From NCBI GenBank assembly GCA_905250025.1, contig CAJNOJ010000001.1, positions 930,001 through 994,000 of the forward strand: a DNA stretch of 64,000 nt. Reading direction: 5' to 3'. The position numbers were made by a program, and so were the translations under genes. The stretch comes from Adineta ricciae (taxonomy: Eukaryota; Rotifera; Eurotatoria; Adinetida; Adinetidae). The notes under the pieces were generated by a model. The model saw only the letters and a list, made by a program, of their open reading frames with translations. It was not told where the DNA came from and searched no databases. Numbering within the stretch: position 1 is the stretch's first letter; every line of letters starts with the position of its first letter. Positions 36,375-49,874 of the stretch are shown one piece after another.

Positions 36375-38175
36375 ATGGGTTGTGTTCTGGGAATCGTAAG
36401 TCTATATTTACAGATGTTTTCTTGTTTGTTAACAGGAATTCTTCCATGATTTTCCTCCTTAGTTTACTTGTTGTTTTGGCTCAACTGCGTGTAGTCTTTG
36501 CTGTGCTTGCTGTCCAGCAACGCGGAATTCATTAATAACACGTTTAGCTTATGGATTACTTTTATTGATTGGCACAATCATTTCCGGCATATTTTTAATG
36601 CCTGATTTGCCAAAAATTCTTAACAAGGTTAGAGGGAGATGGCAATAAATTCGAAAAATGTTCATTTCTCTGTGATTAGATCCCACGTCTATGTAAGAAT
36701 TCCACATGGGATGATGAAGGCACTGTTTCGGGATATATTTCGTGCGAAGAGATTGTTGGCTATTCGAGCGTTTATCGTATCCAGTTCTCTTTTGCTTGTT
36801 TTTTCTTCCTCATGACGATTTTGATGGCGCAGGTGAAACGATCAAAAGATTTTCGAAGTGGAATACAAAATGGGTAATATTGAACGAAATATTCGATTGT
36901 CTCTGATATCTTTCCATAGATTTTGGTTTTTTAAAATCATCCTCATTGTTGGGATTTGTTGTGCAATGTTTTTTATACCAAATCGAGGATTCACATCTGG
37001 TAAAGTCTCTTTATTGTTGAACATGAAGATGCTCATCAGATGAAATCTATTTCAGCTTTGATGGTTGTTGGAAGCATCTGCGGTTTCGTATTTATACTGA
37101 TTCAACTAATCTTAATCGTTGATTTTGCACATAGGTAACTTTTTCCTTGAACACGACGAGCAAAGCAAGCTTTTATTTTTAGTTGGAATGAAAATTGGGT
37201 TGCGAAGGGCGAAGATGGAAGTCGAAAGCATTATTGCGGCCTTGTCTTCTTCACTACATCGTTATATACTATATCAATTGTTTCCGTTATACTTCTATAT
37301 ATATATTATGCGTCGAAAACGACATGTGGTCTCAATATATTCTTCATAACTTTCAACTTTCTTTTGTGTTTGATTATTTCCGTTATTTCTGTCTTACCAA
37401 TGGTCCAAAATTATCATTCGACATCAGGTCTATTGCAGTCATCGTTCGTGACTGTTTATGTCATCTATTTAACATGGTCAGCTATGACAAATGAAAAGCC
37501 AGGTAAGTGCGAACAAGTATGTCTCGTTTCTAAATATACGTTCTGTAGATCCCATATGTAATCCAACGAATAATAATGCGTCAGAAAAGCGATCTGTTGG
37601 GATTACATCTATCGTAGGATTGATTATTTTCTTCGGTATGATGAGTTATTCGGCGTAAGTTCTGATTTAATCAACGTATTGAAGAGAAGGTTCGGTGAAT
37701 GTGATTTAGTATGACAAGTTCAAGAAGCTCATCAAGTGGAAAATTGCTGGGTATATCGAATAATGATGATATAGAAAATGCGCGCCCGAAAATTGGTAAG
37801 GAAAACGCGTTTTCTTCCCTTCGTTTGTGCCATTGATCATTATCTTTCTTTTTTTATTAGACGGTGGTAAAAGCTACGATGATGAAAAAGAATCTGTCGC
37901 TTATAATTATTCCTTATTTCATTTGATGCTCGTCTTTGCTTCGTTCTATCTGATGATGACATTGACTAAGTACGAGTCATCTTTTGATTTCTACCGCTTG
38001 AATCGCGCTCTTTGTGTTCTTTTCTAGTTGGCTCAAACCCATGAACGACTTTTCCGATTTTGAGCATAATAATTCAGCTGTTTGGCTGAAGATTGTTTCA
38101 TCGTGGCTATGCATTCTTTTATATTTTTGGTCGGTGATTGCACCGTGCGTTTTCCGCAATCAAGATTTCTCCTAA
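36375..38175 (+). CDS. Serine incorporator (SERINC/TMS1 family)
   Basis: Ten exons (36375-36395, 36463-36627, 36680-36873, 36920-36999, 37056-37134, 37183-37502, 37549-37654, 37710-37795, 37861-37969, 38028-38175) give 435 aa. SERINCs are polytopic membrane proteins, described as supporting serine-lipid synthesis and lipid scrambling. Family hallmarks in order are the Cys-rich start [16 protein letters not shown] followed by [63 protein letters not shown] and [47 protein letters not shown]; and the end [19 protein letters not shown] with [10 protein letters not shown]. About ten membrane segments are present. The first exon is only seven codons (MGCVLGI). The gene is convergent with the SIRT1-type gene 118 bp away. 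Confidence 0.93.
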
Positions 38176-38293
38176 TATATTTATTTATTTATTTATTTAT
38201 TTAACAGATATATTGTCTCGTTTGTTTTTTGTCTTTCCTGCGTTTTTTTTTTATTGTATAAATAAATGGCGAACAACATATTGACAAAAGTAT
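38176..38293. repeat. (TTTA)n tract and poly(A) signal in a 118-bp convergent gap
   Basis: A (TTTA)n run spans about 38179-38203, followed by T-rich sequence and AATAAA at 38261-38266 on the plus strand. The same region read on the minus strand gives TAAA-rich sequence that could serve the opposite gene. Confidence 0.6.
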
Positions 38294-39962
38294 TCATTCA
38301 GTATGTTTTCGGGGTAGATCTTCGTCGCTAGCATCGTCTTCCGATGAAGAAAAATAGATTTCAGCGCCAGCAAATAAATATCGTCGAGGAGGATAGGAGA
38401 TATAAGATGATTCAGGATTGAAGAGAGTCGAATTCTTCAATGCAGAGAATGGTCGTTTACGCGACGAAGAATAAGATGATGGTGAAGGAGTTGGAGTGGG
38501 TGTTGGCTTGAATAGGCGAGGTCGAAGAGATGATAGACGTTCTTTCGGCACAGAGGGATCGTGTATTGTAGTTGAAGAATATTTTGTTCGTTTTCGTCTC
38601 GGCTTTTGCATTGAGCTGCGCAAGTTCTCATACAGAATTTCATTCATTGGTGTATGATTTCGTGGTTTGAATTGTTTGATTTGTGCAAATGACGGTTCGA
38701 AACGTGCTAAGCGAAGACACAGTTCATTTATAATCGAATCACAGTTGCCTAGTAATTCAATATCAAATGTTTTATGTGGTAAACGTTCTCGATTAATTAA
38801 AATTTGTGGAATATGTGCAGGTAAAAGATCCGAAACGAGCGAAACTGGTTTGACCTACCCGAATCAAAAGCAATTAGTAAACGCAAAAATCACTGCGCGA
38901 CATACTTTCAAACTTGAACCCATCACAATGAGTAGATCACATTTATCCTTATCAGTTGATATTGTTTTATGAAAATCAACTGGTAATGGTTCACCAAAGA
39001 AGACAATATCCGGTTTAACTATTGCTTGACTCACATGTTTTGGACATTTATGACAATGTGGAATCACTTGTTGAAGAATTTCCTTTTTTATCTCATCACT
39101 AGTCACACGGTTATAACAATGACGACATGTTGCAGTCGAAAACGAACCATGACATTGTATAAGACGTTTGATTGGACAGAGATGCTCGAGCGAGTCAATG
39201 TTTTGAGTATAGTTACGTAATAATTGATCACGCCGTTCTAGTTCAGCAATGAAATGATGGGCTAAGGATGGTTGGTATTGACCAGGCCAGATTTCTTTGG
39301 CAAAACGAAAGAATGGTCGAGGATCATGAGTAAAATACTCGATGTCGAACATCGATTGTGGGTTGGGTAATTCAGGAAATTCTTCACGTAGACGAGCATA
39401 GATACCATTGCGAGATCGAAAATCTGGGACTAGAAAGATATGAGATTAGTTTCGACGAAACAGTGTATCAGCGAAGACAGAGTCACTTACTTCCACAACT
39501 AACTGATATTCCAGCTCCAGTAAGAACAAGAATGTTTTTACACTTTCGAATTAATTCTACAGCATCATCGAGTGTCTTATATTGCTCGAGTGGATGCCGT
39601 TGTTGTACAGGTAAGAAAAGATCCATGAGCAGCTCAAAGAGCGCTGATGGTGATATGTCATCGGGCAGGCCAGGTAAAAGACGAGATAAGATTGGGCGTA
39701 AGTCCACGCCAGCACGCATTTGTTCATCAATCCAATCAAATGTAATATTCATCGGTATTGCTTCTTGTTCATCGTCGTCATTCTCATCTCTATCAGAAGT
39801 GTTATCTGACTTAGTTGCTGGTTTATTCGTGTTATTATTCGGTGATATGTGTGTGACATTCAGTGCCGGCGGATCGGGAATTTCCACACTTTGATTCGAT
39901 GTTTCATCGTGTACGATCGATGAAGTTGATGAAACAAAATCGAGTACTGAACTTGAAGACAT
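38294..39962 (-). CDS. SIRT1-type NAD-dependent protein deacetylase
   Basis: Three exons (39962-39491, 39429-38906, 38854-38294) give 518 aa. Sirtuins remove acyl groups from lysines of histones and regulators, consuming NAD+. The core matches SIRT1 rather than SIRT2-7: ILVLTGAGISVSCG, IPDFRSRNGIYARL, FDIEYF and PRPFFRFAKEIWPGQ, then NYTQNIDSLE. The catalytic His is His251 in QCHGSF. The zinc Cys are 259 and 262 (CRHC) and 283 and 286 (CHKC). KPDIVFFGE and VMGSSLKV follow, then HIPQILINRE and FDIELLGNCD. The N-terminal 100 residues are Ser/Asn-rich and acidic (RDENDDDEQEA). The C-terminal 150 are Pro/Ser/Arg-rich with basic PRRKRTK, probably a nuclear signal. All catalytic residues are intact. 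Confidence 0.93.
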
Positions 39963-40611
39963 GAATCTCTTTAAAATAATGATAGAGAAAGAGAATGAAT
40001 GTATGTATGAATGACCTTTTTGTCAACAAGTACAAGAGAATCAATCAATAAATTTTACTCATATTGAAAAATATGTTTTTTACTTTTTTTAACATCAGAA
40101 AATAAAAATAAACTGAAAAATAATACACATCAACAGACAAAGTGAGCTAGTTAATTGAATAGATAATTGATTTCTATTAACGACTAACGACATCTATTTG
40201 GAATGAAGAAAGAGGTTGTTATACTAAATAATTCTCAATGATTCTTCTAAATAGCTTTGACTCCTCATTGATCTTATTCGTCGTGATCCTAATTATCTTT
40301 TTCAGTTACGATTCGGTGAGAGCATTTTATCTTTCTACTTCCGAACGTTGACTTTTAATTATATAGAAAACAAAAACCTACACAGGAAAAGTGCATGAAA
40401 CGAAAATTTCTTTGATTAGTTTCATATGAAACGGGACAATGAGAGTATATGTGTTTCTCTATTGTGTTTGATCAATTTCATGCCTTGCTCAGATGTTCTT
40501 TCAAATGACCGATCAGACAGAAAACAAACTTAACCATAATCGATTTTATCCATCAATGTGTTTTTCTTTTCTATTGAACACATTCATTTTATTTAGTATC
40601 ATAAATTTCAA
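39963..40611. other. Intergenic stretch between SIRT1-type and Rac-like genes
   Basis: Both neighbours are on the minus strand. The region should contain the SIRT1-type promoter at its left and the Rac-like 3' UTR at its right. The plus frame at 40493-40738 is antisense overlap with the Rac-like terminal exon. Confidence 0.4.
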
Positions 40612-42067
<1,456 letters not shown>

Positions 42068-42866
42068 ATGCAAGGACATCAGGTTATTTTGTTTGCTTTG
42101 CTTGTTATAATTACTTCTGCAACTGAAATCACTTTTTTCGGTGCGTACGAAAATTTTCCTATCATTGGAAATCAATCCACTATTGATGCCGATCAAATTG
42201 TGTAAGCAAATCGACAGTTTTCTCGTCTTCTGCTATTTGAATATTTGAAGGTTATTTATAAATGTAACAAAATGTCCAACAACAGTATGTTCGTGTGAAG
42301 TAAGAAGCAACGCGTCAAACAACGCATTAGCTGTGAACTTCTCGACTACAAATTCTGATCGAGGAAGTGTGAAAGTTGAACAACTTCGAGCTGATACAGT
42401 ATATTCATTTGAATTAATTTGTATCGGCGCTGATAAATCGGCAATGCTTGTGCTTAAAACAGATTTTGGTCGACCATCGGCTCCGGAACAGATTTCATGC
42501 AATTTAGCTGGGAATCATGCCCGTCTGGCATGGCAACGTCCGTCAACACCTGCCGGACCTATTCATAACTACCGACTAACTCTCAATCGGACAACGATTA
42601 CCGAGAGCATACCCGGTGATGCTACGACTTACACTATGGCAAACGATTACGTTTGGGGAACAGAATATAATTTGGTACTAACCGCTTGTAATACCAATCG
42701 TAAAAATGAATCAATATGTTCCGATCCCAGTCTGAGCTCTTTAACTTTCTATATGGAAGCAACTACAACAACATCCAAACCAAAACCAAGTCCAGCAAAT
42801 CGTCTTTCTTGTTTCATAACATATCCAATAATACTACTTTTCATTTCATTAAATGTACTTTTGTAA
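42068..42866 (+). CDS. Secreted or GPI-anchored fibronectin type III-like protein
   Basis: Two exons (42068-42201 and 42251-42866) give 249 aa. The signal peptide is MQGHQVILFALLVIITSA. A Cys-containing N-terminal module follows (KCPTTVCSCEVRSN, then VEQLRADTVYSFELICIG). One FN3-like domain is at about 140-220, with GRPSAPEQISC, ARLAWQRPSTPAGPIHNYRLTL, TYTMANDYVWGTEYNLVLTAC. A Thr/Pro linker (TTTTSKPKPSP) and a hydrophobic C-terminus (ITYPIILLFISLNVLL) with no basic tail suggest GPI anchoring. It has several N-glycosylation sites. It is probably a cell-surface adhesion or recognition protein; no orthologue can be named. Confidence 0.75.
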
Positions 42867-43402
42867 AGCTTTTCTCGACATGTTATTTTTCATACAGTGT
42901 TTGATTATCTTTCGATGTCGTGTTAAGGTGACATGACGTCGTCGTCCAACGTTTCTTCGCCTTTTTTTTGTATACTGTTGAACACACGTCAGTTTATCTA
43001 TCTATAAATCCATATCAGTGAAGAATGTTAAAACGAACCAGTCTAAATCAAATTCAGAAAACCAATGACGTCAAAAGAGACCGTAGCTACTCGCATATCT
43101 GGAAACATCGGCATGTTTACAATTAAGTTGACTTGTACGATAAATACAAAAACCTTTCATGTTTGGGTCTGTTTTTTTTAATGATTTTATCAAAATGCAT
43201 TCTGCAAGTAATAACAAGTGGTGGACGCGTCATGTAGGTCAGGAATTTGGAAAAGAAAACAAAAGTAAAGAGAGAAAATGTGTAAATGAATGAGTGGAGA
43301 AAGAGAAAGTGTAGGTACACGTTTGCATTGTTTTAGTCAGGAAAAAAAACGTAAGGACTACAAACAAACGCACAGCAAGCAAAATATATATAATGATGAA
43401 AG
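42867..43402. other. Gap between convergent genes
   Basis: This holds the 3' regions of the FN3 gene (plus) and of the B56 gene (minus). Overlapping frames at 43123-43562 are shadows or spurious. Confidence 0.4.
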
Positions 43403-45283
43403 TCATTCTTGTTGTTTGTCTGAAGTTAATTGTTCAAGTCGTTTCCAGAGATTCGATCGATTTTGTTCTTTAACCATCGACCTACAACACAATTGTATAG
43501 ACAATTCAAATCTCACGCGTGATTTTCGTTTACCTTTGTTCATCTTCTCGCAGTGCATTTAAAATATCTTCGCATAACTTTTTGTTGATATCCATGAGAT
43601 TCTTCAATAAGTTATAAGTTAAAGTAATTATGTTCGTATTCCAGTGCGTTTTAGATATTCGACATAAAGGTGGGAGAAGAATAGGTAAAATTTGCTCTAA
43701 ATTTTCTTCAATCAATTGCACAACATACTCATTGGACCATAATGCTAATGAACGTTCAGCAACCTAAAAAGAAAAACGATTCGAAGATGATGATGAACCT
43801 TCGGTGGACATGCTTGAAAGTGTGATGATGTAGCTGATCGTGAGATTTGTTTGAAAAGACTTGTGCAAATATTTTTGAATATCTGCGAATCGATTATATC
43901 GAGAATTTCTTCCAATTCATTCAAAAATAAAACCTAAATAGAATATGTCGCTAGGCAAATTACGCTCATTCCCGGCAAGCGGTGTTACTTCTTTAGTTGA
44001 GCATGTTTTCGGCCAGAATTTAAGTAAACCTTTGATAATTGGCTCAGCAAGTGCTGGATCTTTTTCAATGAATTGTACAACACAATAAGTTAACTAAAAG
44101 AATGCGAAGATATCGATAGTCAACGGGGAGATTTCGCCTTGAACTTACCTGTGGATGAAATAAATTTAATGAATGTGCTTTATGCAATGGTAGAAGTACA
44201 CGTTCGAGAAATGCTTTATGTTCTTCTTTTAGAGGCACAGCAAAACCATTGATAATACTAAATCAACGGTGAGAAAATGTCTATATTGCTAGACAAAAAA
44301 AAAACGATGGACGACAGAAACGTACCTTCCGAGAATTTCAAGAAGCTCGGCAATGCCATTGAATCGTTCGTATTCGTAGATATATCTAGAGAAAACATGT
44401 TTTCATTTCGTTGTTCCTCAAGAATGTTGAAAGACGATGAATACCTGAGGAAAATATTATTGATTTGCTTTCGAATAAAAGCTCTCAAGCCGAGAAATTT
44501 GCCATAAATTCGATGAAGAATCGTTTTCAAAAAGTCACGTTCGCGTGGATCTTCACTATCGAATAATTCCAGTAACTGAAACAGGGAATGAAAATCTATT
44601 TTGACAGAGTAATCTTCTTCTTACTTGTAAGACAAATTTTTGATCGATATATTTTTTTGCTATGCTCGGTTGAAAGTCAAGAGATTCCAAAAATCGTAAG
44701 AAAAATTCATAAACTATTTGTGTGTGTGGCCAAGACGCTTCTAATGTTGGTTCTTCATCTTCTGCACCTGTTTCATCCGATGTGTTACTATCCGAACCAA
44801 GTGGTGGTAAAATACGAAAGAGATTAATCGATACCTAAATCGAATATGTTTCTCGAACGAAGAATGAACACTGTTCCATACCATGTTTATCACTTCGGGA
44901 TAGATATTCTCTGTTAAATAATTCCTTGTCACTGTTATGTAGTCGACGATTTCATTCAGACATGCACGTTTGATTTCTTTACTCTTCAAATCGCTGACGC
45001 AATCGGAAAAGTCAAAGATAACACAACATTGTTTCAATTTCGCTGCGAATAATTTATCTTGCTGGTCAGGAGGCGTATCTGATGAATGCCAAGAGATTTC
45101 AATAGAAATTTCCGGAAATGATTTCAGTTAGTTCATACCTTTCAATAATGGTAAAGCTTCGAGTTCCGGATGAAAATTTCTTTGTCCAAGACGTGACGAT
45201 TCTTGTAAACGTCTGCGACGTGCTCGAATTGGTTGTTTCTTGGAAAAGGGATCATTATCTGGTATGTTTAAATTCAATGACAT
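43403..45283 (-). CDS. PP2A regulatory subunit B56 (PPP2R5 family)
   Basis: Ten exons (45283-45139, 45078-44882, 44834-44625, 44575-44445, 44385-44326, 44257-44149, 44093-43989, 43933-43814, 43763-43534, 43481-43403) give 461 aa. B56 subunits steer PP2A to LxxIxE-containing substrates. The fold is a HEAT-like superhelix. Family blocks are [119 protein letters not shown] and SKTHWNTNI. The first exon gives a basic N-terminus ([13 protein letters not shown]). The intron between 43814 and 43763 has a GC donor (CAA|GCATGT) instead of GT. The C-terminus is short compared with vertebrate B56-delta/gamma. Confidence 0.93.
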
Positions 45284-46206
45284 CTTATTACATTGATGTT
45301 TCTAAAGACAAAAAATGTCAAAATGTAAACCGGCGTCAAATACAAAGAAGAAATTCACATTCGTATCTACCAAACATCATCACGTATAGAATAGCAATAG
45401 CTTATCGCCTATTCACGTAGTTGTCAAGATGTAAACGAATGGGAAATTTTCTCATAGATGTCACCAACGATTTATTTTGTCGTTTTATCCAGATACGATG
45501 GGCTATGAGAAGAGAAGTGAACCAAACTCATCTTCATAGTTTACGTGTTTTCGCGATGTATGACATATATCTAGTCAGATGTTATTGCATATCTTCTCTT
45601 AGTATCCATAAAGGTAATTTAACTTATCATTCTCAAGAATCTTAGTTTTTCATAGTGATATCTATTTTATTTTGAAATCACCTTTTTTGTCGGTTCATCA
45701 TGATATACAATACAGAATATACGTATTTGCCATACTTTCATTGATGTGAATGGTACAACTACTAGTCGTTTTTTATGAGAGTCGGAACACCAGCGTTGAT
45801 TCATATACCATACCTACAGAGAATAGTTGAAATCATGAAGTTCCTTTTCAAGAAATTGAAAACTCGTCATTTACCATCAGAATTTTTCTATGTGAAATCA
45901 ATGATAATTGTGGATTAGTTGAGTTTCATGGTCAAATTTTTGTGCAGCACAATCTACCCGATAAATAACACGCAATACTATGAAGTTCGCGTAAGTTTCT
46001 CGCTTTCGATATCGTACGAATTCTTTTAGCACTGAGTTATATTTGGAATACAATTATATCTAAGAAATTATTCGACACACTTTATCGATCGGATGTGTCT
46101 TTGGTGTAACTATATTACTACTTGTACAAAGTTCTACCCTATACACGTGCATATGAGTTAACTGAAATAACTTCAACGGAATAAGACACAATCTTCTTTT
46201 ATTTTT
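45284..46206. other. Intergenic stretch, B56 promoter side
   Basis: The region is AT-rich. The frame at 45421-45645 has no recognisable pattern. It lies upstream of B56 and downstream of a pseudogene remnant. Confidence 0.4.
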
Positions 46207-47140
46207 TCATTTGTTTTCTGTAACTTTTTCATAATAAGTGAGTGCTTCTGCAGATTCAAGCGATGTTGTGGTACGAAGAAGCTAATGAAGGATGATTTGA
46301 TGGAAGAGTTTTTTGCCGAATTTCAAGTGTTTTTTCATAGTATTCTATAGCCATCTTATAATCGCCTTGAGCATGTTTTAGATAACCAAGTTGGTGATAA
46401 TAGTATGCTCTCTCACTCTTGTCCCGCGTTTGTTCCAATAACATTGTGTGCAGTTCTTCAGCTTTATCCAATTGTCGTATTTTGAGCAGTATCCTACCCA
46501 ACCGTTCCCATCCTGTACCACCTTGAACCTCACTTTCCATACGTTCAGTGAGTACACGAAGCTGTGAATCGTCATCAGCAGTCAACTGAAGTTGCACTTC
46601 ACAGTAAAGATGTTTTTTGTCACTCATTTGTTTAACAGTGCCAATTCGGAACACACTATGCATGGAGAAAAGAATTTCTGCTTCGTCTTTGAAATATCCC
46701 AAATCTCCAACCGATGCAAATGGAGTTGTGAAAATATTCGGATCAATTGTGATCACGAACAGAATACTCATCATGTCGGGATCATCCAGACCGAGAGGAA
46801 TAAATTCAAGAGATTTCTCTCGCTTCTGACTAGTAGACAGAAAGTTATTGAACGACAGTAGACCGCGTATAGTTTTTGATGACTTCGGCATCCAAAATGC
46901 GAAGTGCTTGATTGAGCATTTGATAGGCAAAACACTCACGCGTATACCACCAAATAGCGTTGTCTGGCCGGTATGTAAGTTCAAATTCTTTGATAGTTTC
47001 TTCTCCATGAATATTTCCACAGTAAAGTTTACGACATTGTTTTGAGCCATGCGTCGTTGTGATTGATCAGCGTGGATCGCTTCTGTGGAATTTTCTTTTG
47101 ACTTATGTGCACCGTCTTTTACGAAGTAAACCAGCTCCAA
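46207..47140 (-). pseudogene. Broken ADP-ribosyltransferase (ART) plus TPR gene
   Basis: The longest frame (47140-46256) carries the ART C-terminal half: LLSFNNFLSTSQ, PFASVGDLGYF, the Glu-X-Glu region EAEILFSMHSVFRI, then one TPR unit (YYYHQLGYLKHAQGDYKMAI). A further TPR start, HPSLASSYHNIA, is cut off by a stop, and the rest of that unit (ALTYYEKV) continues in another frame to 46207. The N-terminal ART motifs (IWWYTRECFAYQMLNQALR, at about 46890-46960) sit in a different frame of the same strand. The stretch usually found between them is missing, so there is a frameshift with an internal deletion. ART/TPR genes form a large family in bdelloids. Intact members modify arginine with ADP-ribose; this copy should be inactive. 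Confidence 0.75.
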
Positions 47141-47475
47141 GGTATATCACAACAAGACTAAAGGACTCTAAGCTAAAAGCATTTTCAGTTGCCACTAAGC
47201 ATATCAGAGTATGCTATGTGATATAACGAATATTTTTAAAAAATCCTCTATACACAATATCTTGTTTTTATTCTAATTTGATTAAAGAAAAATTTCCAGT
47301 ATAACAGAAACCAAAAAAATATATATTTGACATGTTTTTCTCTTTCGTACAAAAAAATATCTCAATTAATCGACAAAGTCTTGTTTGGAAAGAAGTGACC
47401 TATAGCGGAAGTGGATAAACAATAGATTGACCATAGGCCAAATAAAGATCGAATGTATCCGAACGAAGGCAAGAG
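47141..47475. other. Short AT-rich gap
   Basis: It lies between the ART pseudogene and the 3' end of the Nup98-like gene. No gene is seen. Confidence 0.4.
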
Positions 47476-49408
47476 TTAGAAATGTTCGACTTGAAATGTC
47501 CATGTGCCTGTTTCAACGTCATAGTCAATGAATCGTCCATGGAATTTCTTTGTCATGCCTTCTAAGTATTGACCATAATTCATTTCAATCAATCGCTCGG
47601 GATCTGTTACTTCTTCACCGCTGTTCGATTTCGAACGATCAATTGGATACACACCAAGTAAAGATATTACTGCTTGACAATTTAAGCCTTCACCTTCACC
47701 TGGTCGATCATTTTCATCAGGATAAACCGTAACTTGACGACGATCAATTTCGACTAGAAAATAAAAAGAAAGCATTTCGTCATTACAATCAAGTATTTCC
47801 TAATTATTCTTACCTAATCGATCAAGATCAAGACCGGCTAAGTTCATATGTGAACCTTGAAATGTAACAGAACCATAATGTTTTCTTCCGACAGTGAATT
47901 TCTCAACAAAACATTGACCTTGTTCATTGAAATATGAACGTAATTCTTCAATAGCTGGCTTTGTATAATAATCTTTCAGTGTTAACTTTGGCAAACAATG
48001 TGATGGTTTCTTCGATGAAATATATTCATCATAGTTCGAATATTGTTTCCATGTAGACTGACTTTCTGAGATTGTCGCGTCGTTGATTGAATCATTAGTG
48101 CCAAGAACAATCGAACGGATTTTATTCATATCTAACAAACGTGGACGTTTTATATTGAGCGTAGATGTTTTAGTTGTTGATGAAAGACTAGGATTGGTAA
48201 GTAATAGATGTTTCTCGTACTCGTCATCATCGTCACCATCAATAAATGAATCAGCGAACTTTCGTTTTGTTGGCTTCGATGATAACGAATTGTGTGCGGG
48301 AACAGGATTTGTCGATAAAACAGATGGCTTAGTTAATATTGATAGAAATGGATTGTTTTTTGGACGAAACGATAATGTTGTTGTTGATTCTGATTCAGTA
48401 CGAAGACGACGTGCTCGATCACGATGAACACCGGACTAGAAGAAAAATCTATGAAACGAAGTTTAGTATATGCAATACTTACTTCAAGGTTGCGTGCAAG
48501 AAAGTCTAGTTCTTTGTTGTAAGGTTGAGTATTGATCATTGTTTGGAATAGTTTTAAATCAACAGCAGATGTTGTCGACGCTTTCATCGTAGAGAATAAA
48601 ACAGCTATGAATGAAAGTAGCGTTTTTACGATAGACGACACGAGTGTTGCGCAATAACTTACGAGTTGTGCTCGTCGTTGGTTTTGTAATGACAGGTTTC
48701 GACGATGAGAAATGAAAAGGTACGTCTGTTGTTGTGAATGATGTTAGCGTATCACCTATGCGACGAATGAGTCATAGCAAAACGAAAATAAATCAAATGA
48801 GTTATTACTTGATGCAGAAGGCTTCGAAGATTGACTATCGCCAAATGTGAATTTCTAAACATGGAAAGAATGATGATAAGTTGAGAAAACGAAACCAATA
48901 TTTTGTTTGAGTGTTACCATTGCTGACGAAGTGACCGGTTGGTTATCAAACAAAAACGAAGTTGATGTCGCACTTGCACTCGTGACCGTAAATGTAGACG
49001 AAAGAGAAAATCTTTTATTCTCGTTGGATTGAATGTTCTAAATCAAAAGAAAAAAGCCAACTTCTGAAGAAGTGTGTATAGCTAACATACATCTGACAAT
49101 TTCTTTTGAGTGTCATCTTTAAGTAATCCACTAGCAGGTTGATATTTGGGAAATGTAGTAGATTCAGGCGAAAGTGGTTGGAGAATAGATGTTGTTCCAG
49201 CTAGAATAGGAGTATATAGTGGAGTTGAAAAGATAAACATTCGATCTTGTCTTTTACCAAATAGAATCGACGAGGACGAAGGTGTGGAAGGTGGTATAGC
49301 TGTTGCATTTCCAAACGAAAATATGCTTTCTCTTCGATTTTGGTTCACCGGTGTAGATTGTCCAAATAAACTCGCATTATTCTTCGTCTTCGAACCAAAA
49401 TTAAACAT
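47476..49408 (-). CDS. Short Nup98-like nucleoporin ending at the autoproteolysis site
   Basis: Seven exons (49408-49091, 49037-48918, 48854-48809, 48755-48663, 48604-48483, 48435-47814, 47753-47476) give 532 aa. Nup98 is an FG nucleoporin of the nuclear pore, made with Nup96 as a precursor that cleaves itself at HF|S. The C-terminal domain at about 388-532 is clearly the Nup98 autoproteolytic fold: LPKLTLKDYYTKPAIEEL, FTVGRKHYGSVTF, the VTVYPDENDRPGEGEGLN segment, GVYPID, DPERLIEMNYGQYL and GTWTFQVEHF. The stop codon follows HF directly. The N-terminus has few FG units (FNFG, LFGQ, FSFG, LFGK, FTFG) instead of dozens, and I see no GLEBS helix. The middle is Ser/Thr-rich with KPTKRKF. Confidence 0.88.
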
Positions 49409-49874
49409 ATTGAGCAAATCTGAAAAGACTCTATTTCTTCGAATGTCATATTAACCTAACTCGAATAGTTTTACATCGAAAAACGCCGTCTAATCTTGAC
49501 TTTTCCTTCATATTGTTCATATGAGGTAGACAAAGAAAAACAAAAAGTTATATATTTTATATATAAATATCAATAAATATACACAAGAAGACAGAAAGGG
49601 AATTTTTAAAAAAAGCATGCAGCAAGTCATTCATGATGTCAACATATCTGACGGCCTGTTCAATGAATCAGTTATAGGCTGGTTTGGTGGTCACTTCATA
49701 TTTGACTAGGTAAACAGGCATCGTGTACACGTACGTATATATTAATGTCTACTAGGCATTACCGACTGGGATTGACGCTGAGCAATATGTGTAGAACTGT
49801 ATATAAGTGTGTGTATGAAGACGACGAAATACGAAAGAAAATAAGTAACACGAATAGAAGCATTATGAATATTA
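49409..49874. other. Gap between Nup98-like and TOCA-type genes
   Basis: Both neighbours are on the minus strand. It should hold the Nup98-like promoter and the 3' UTR of the F-BAR gene. A TA-rich run lies at 49550-49580. Confidence 0.4.

Noticed and set aside
38179..38203. Possible CRISPR- or telomere-like array
   Set aside because: It is a plain tetranucleotide microsatellite; no spacers and no telomere-type repeat unit.
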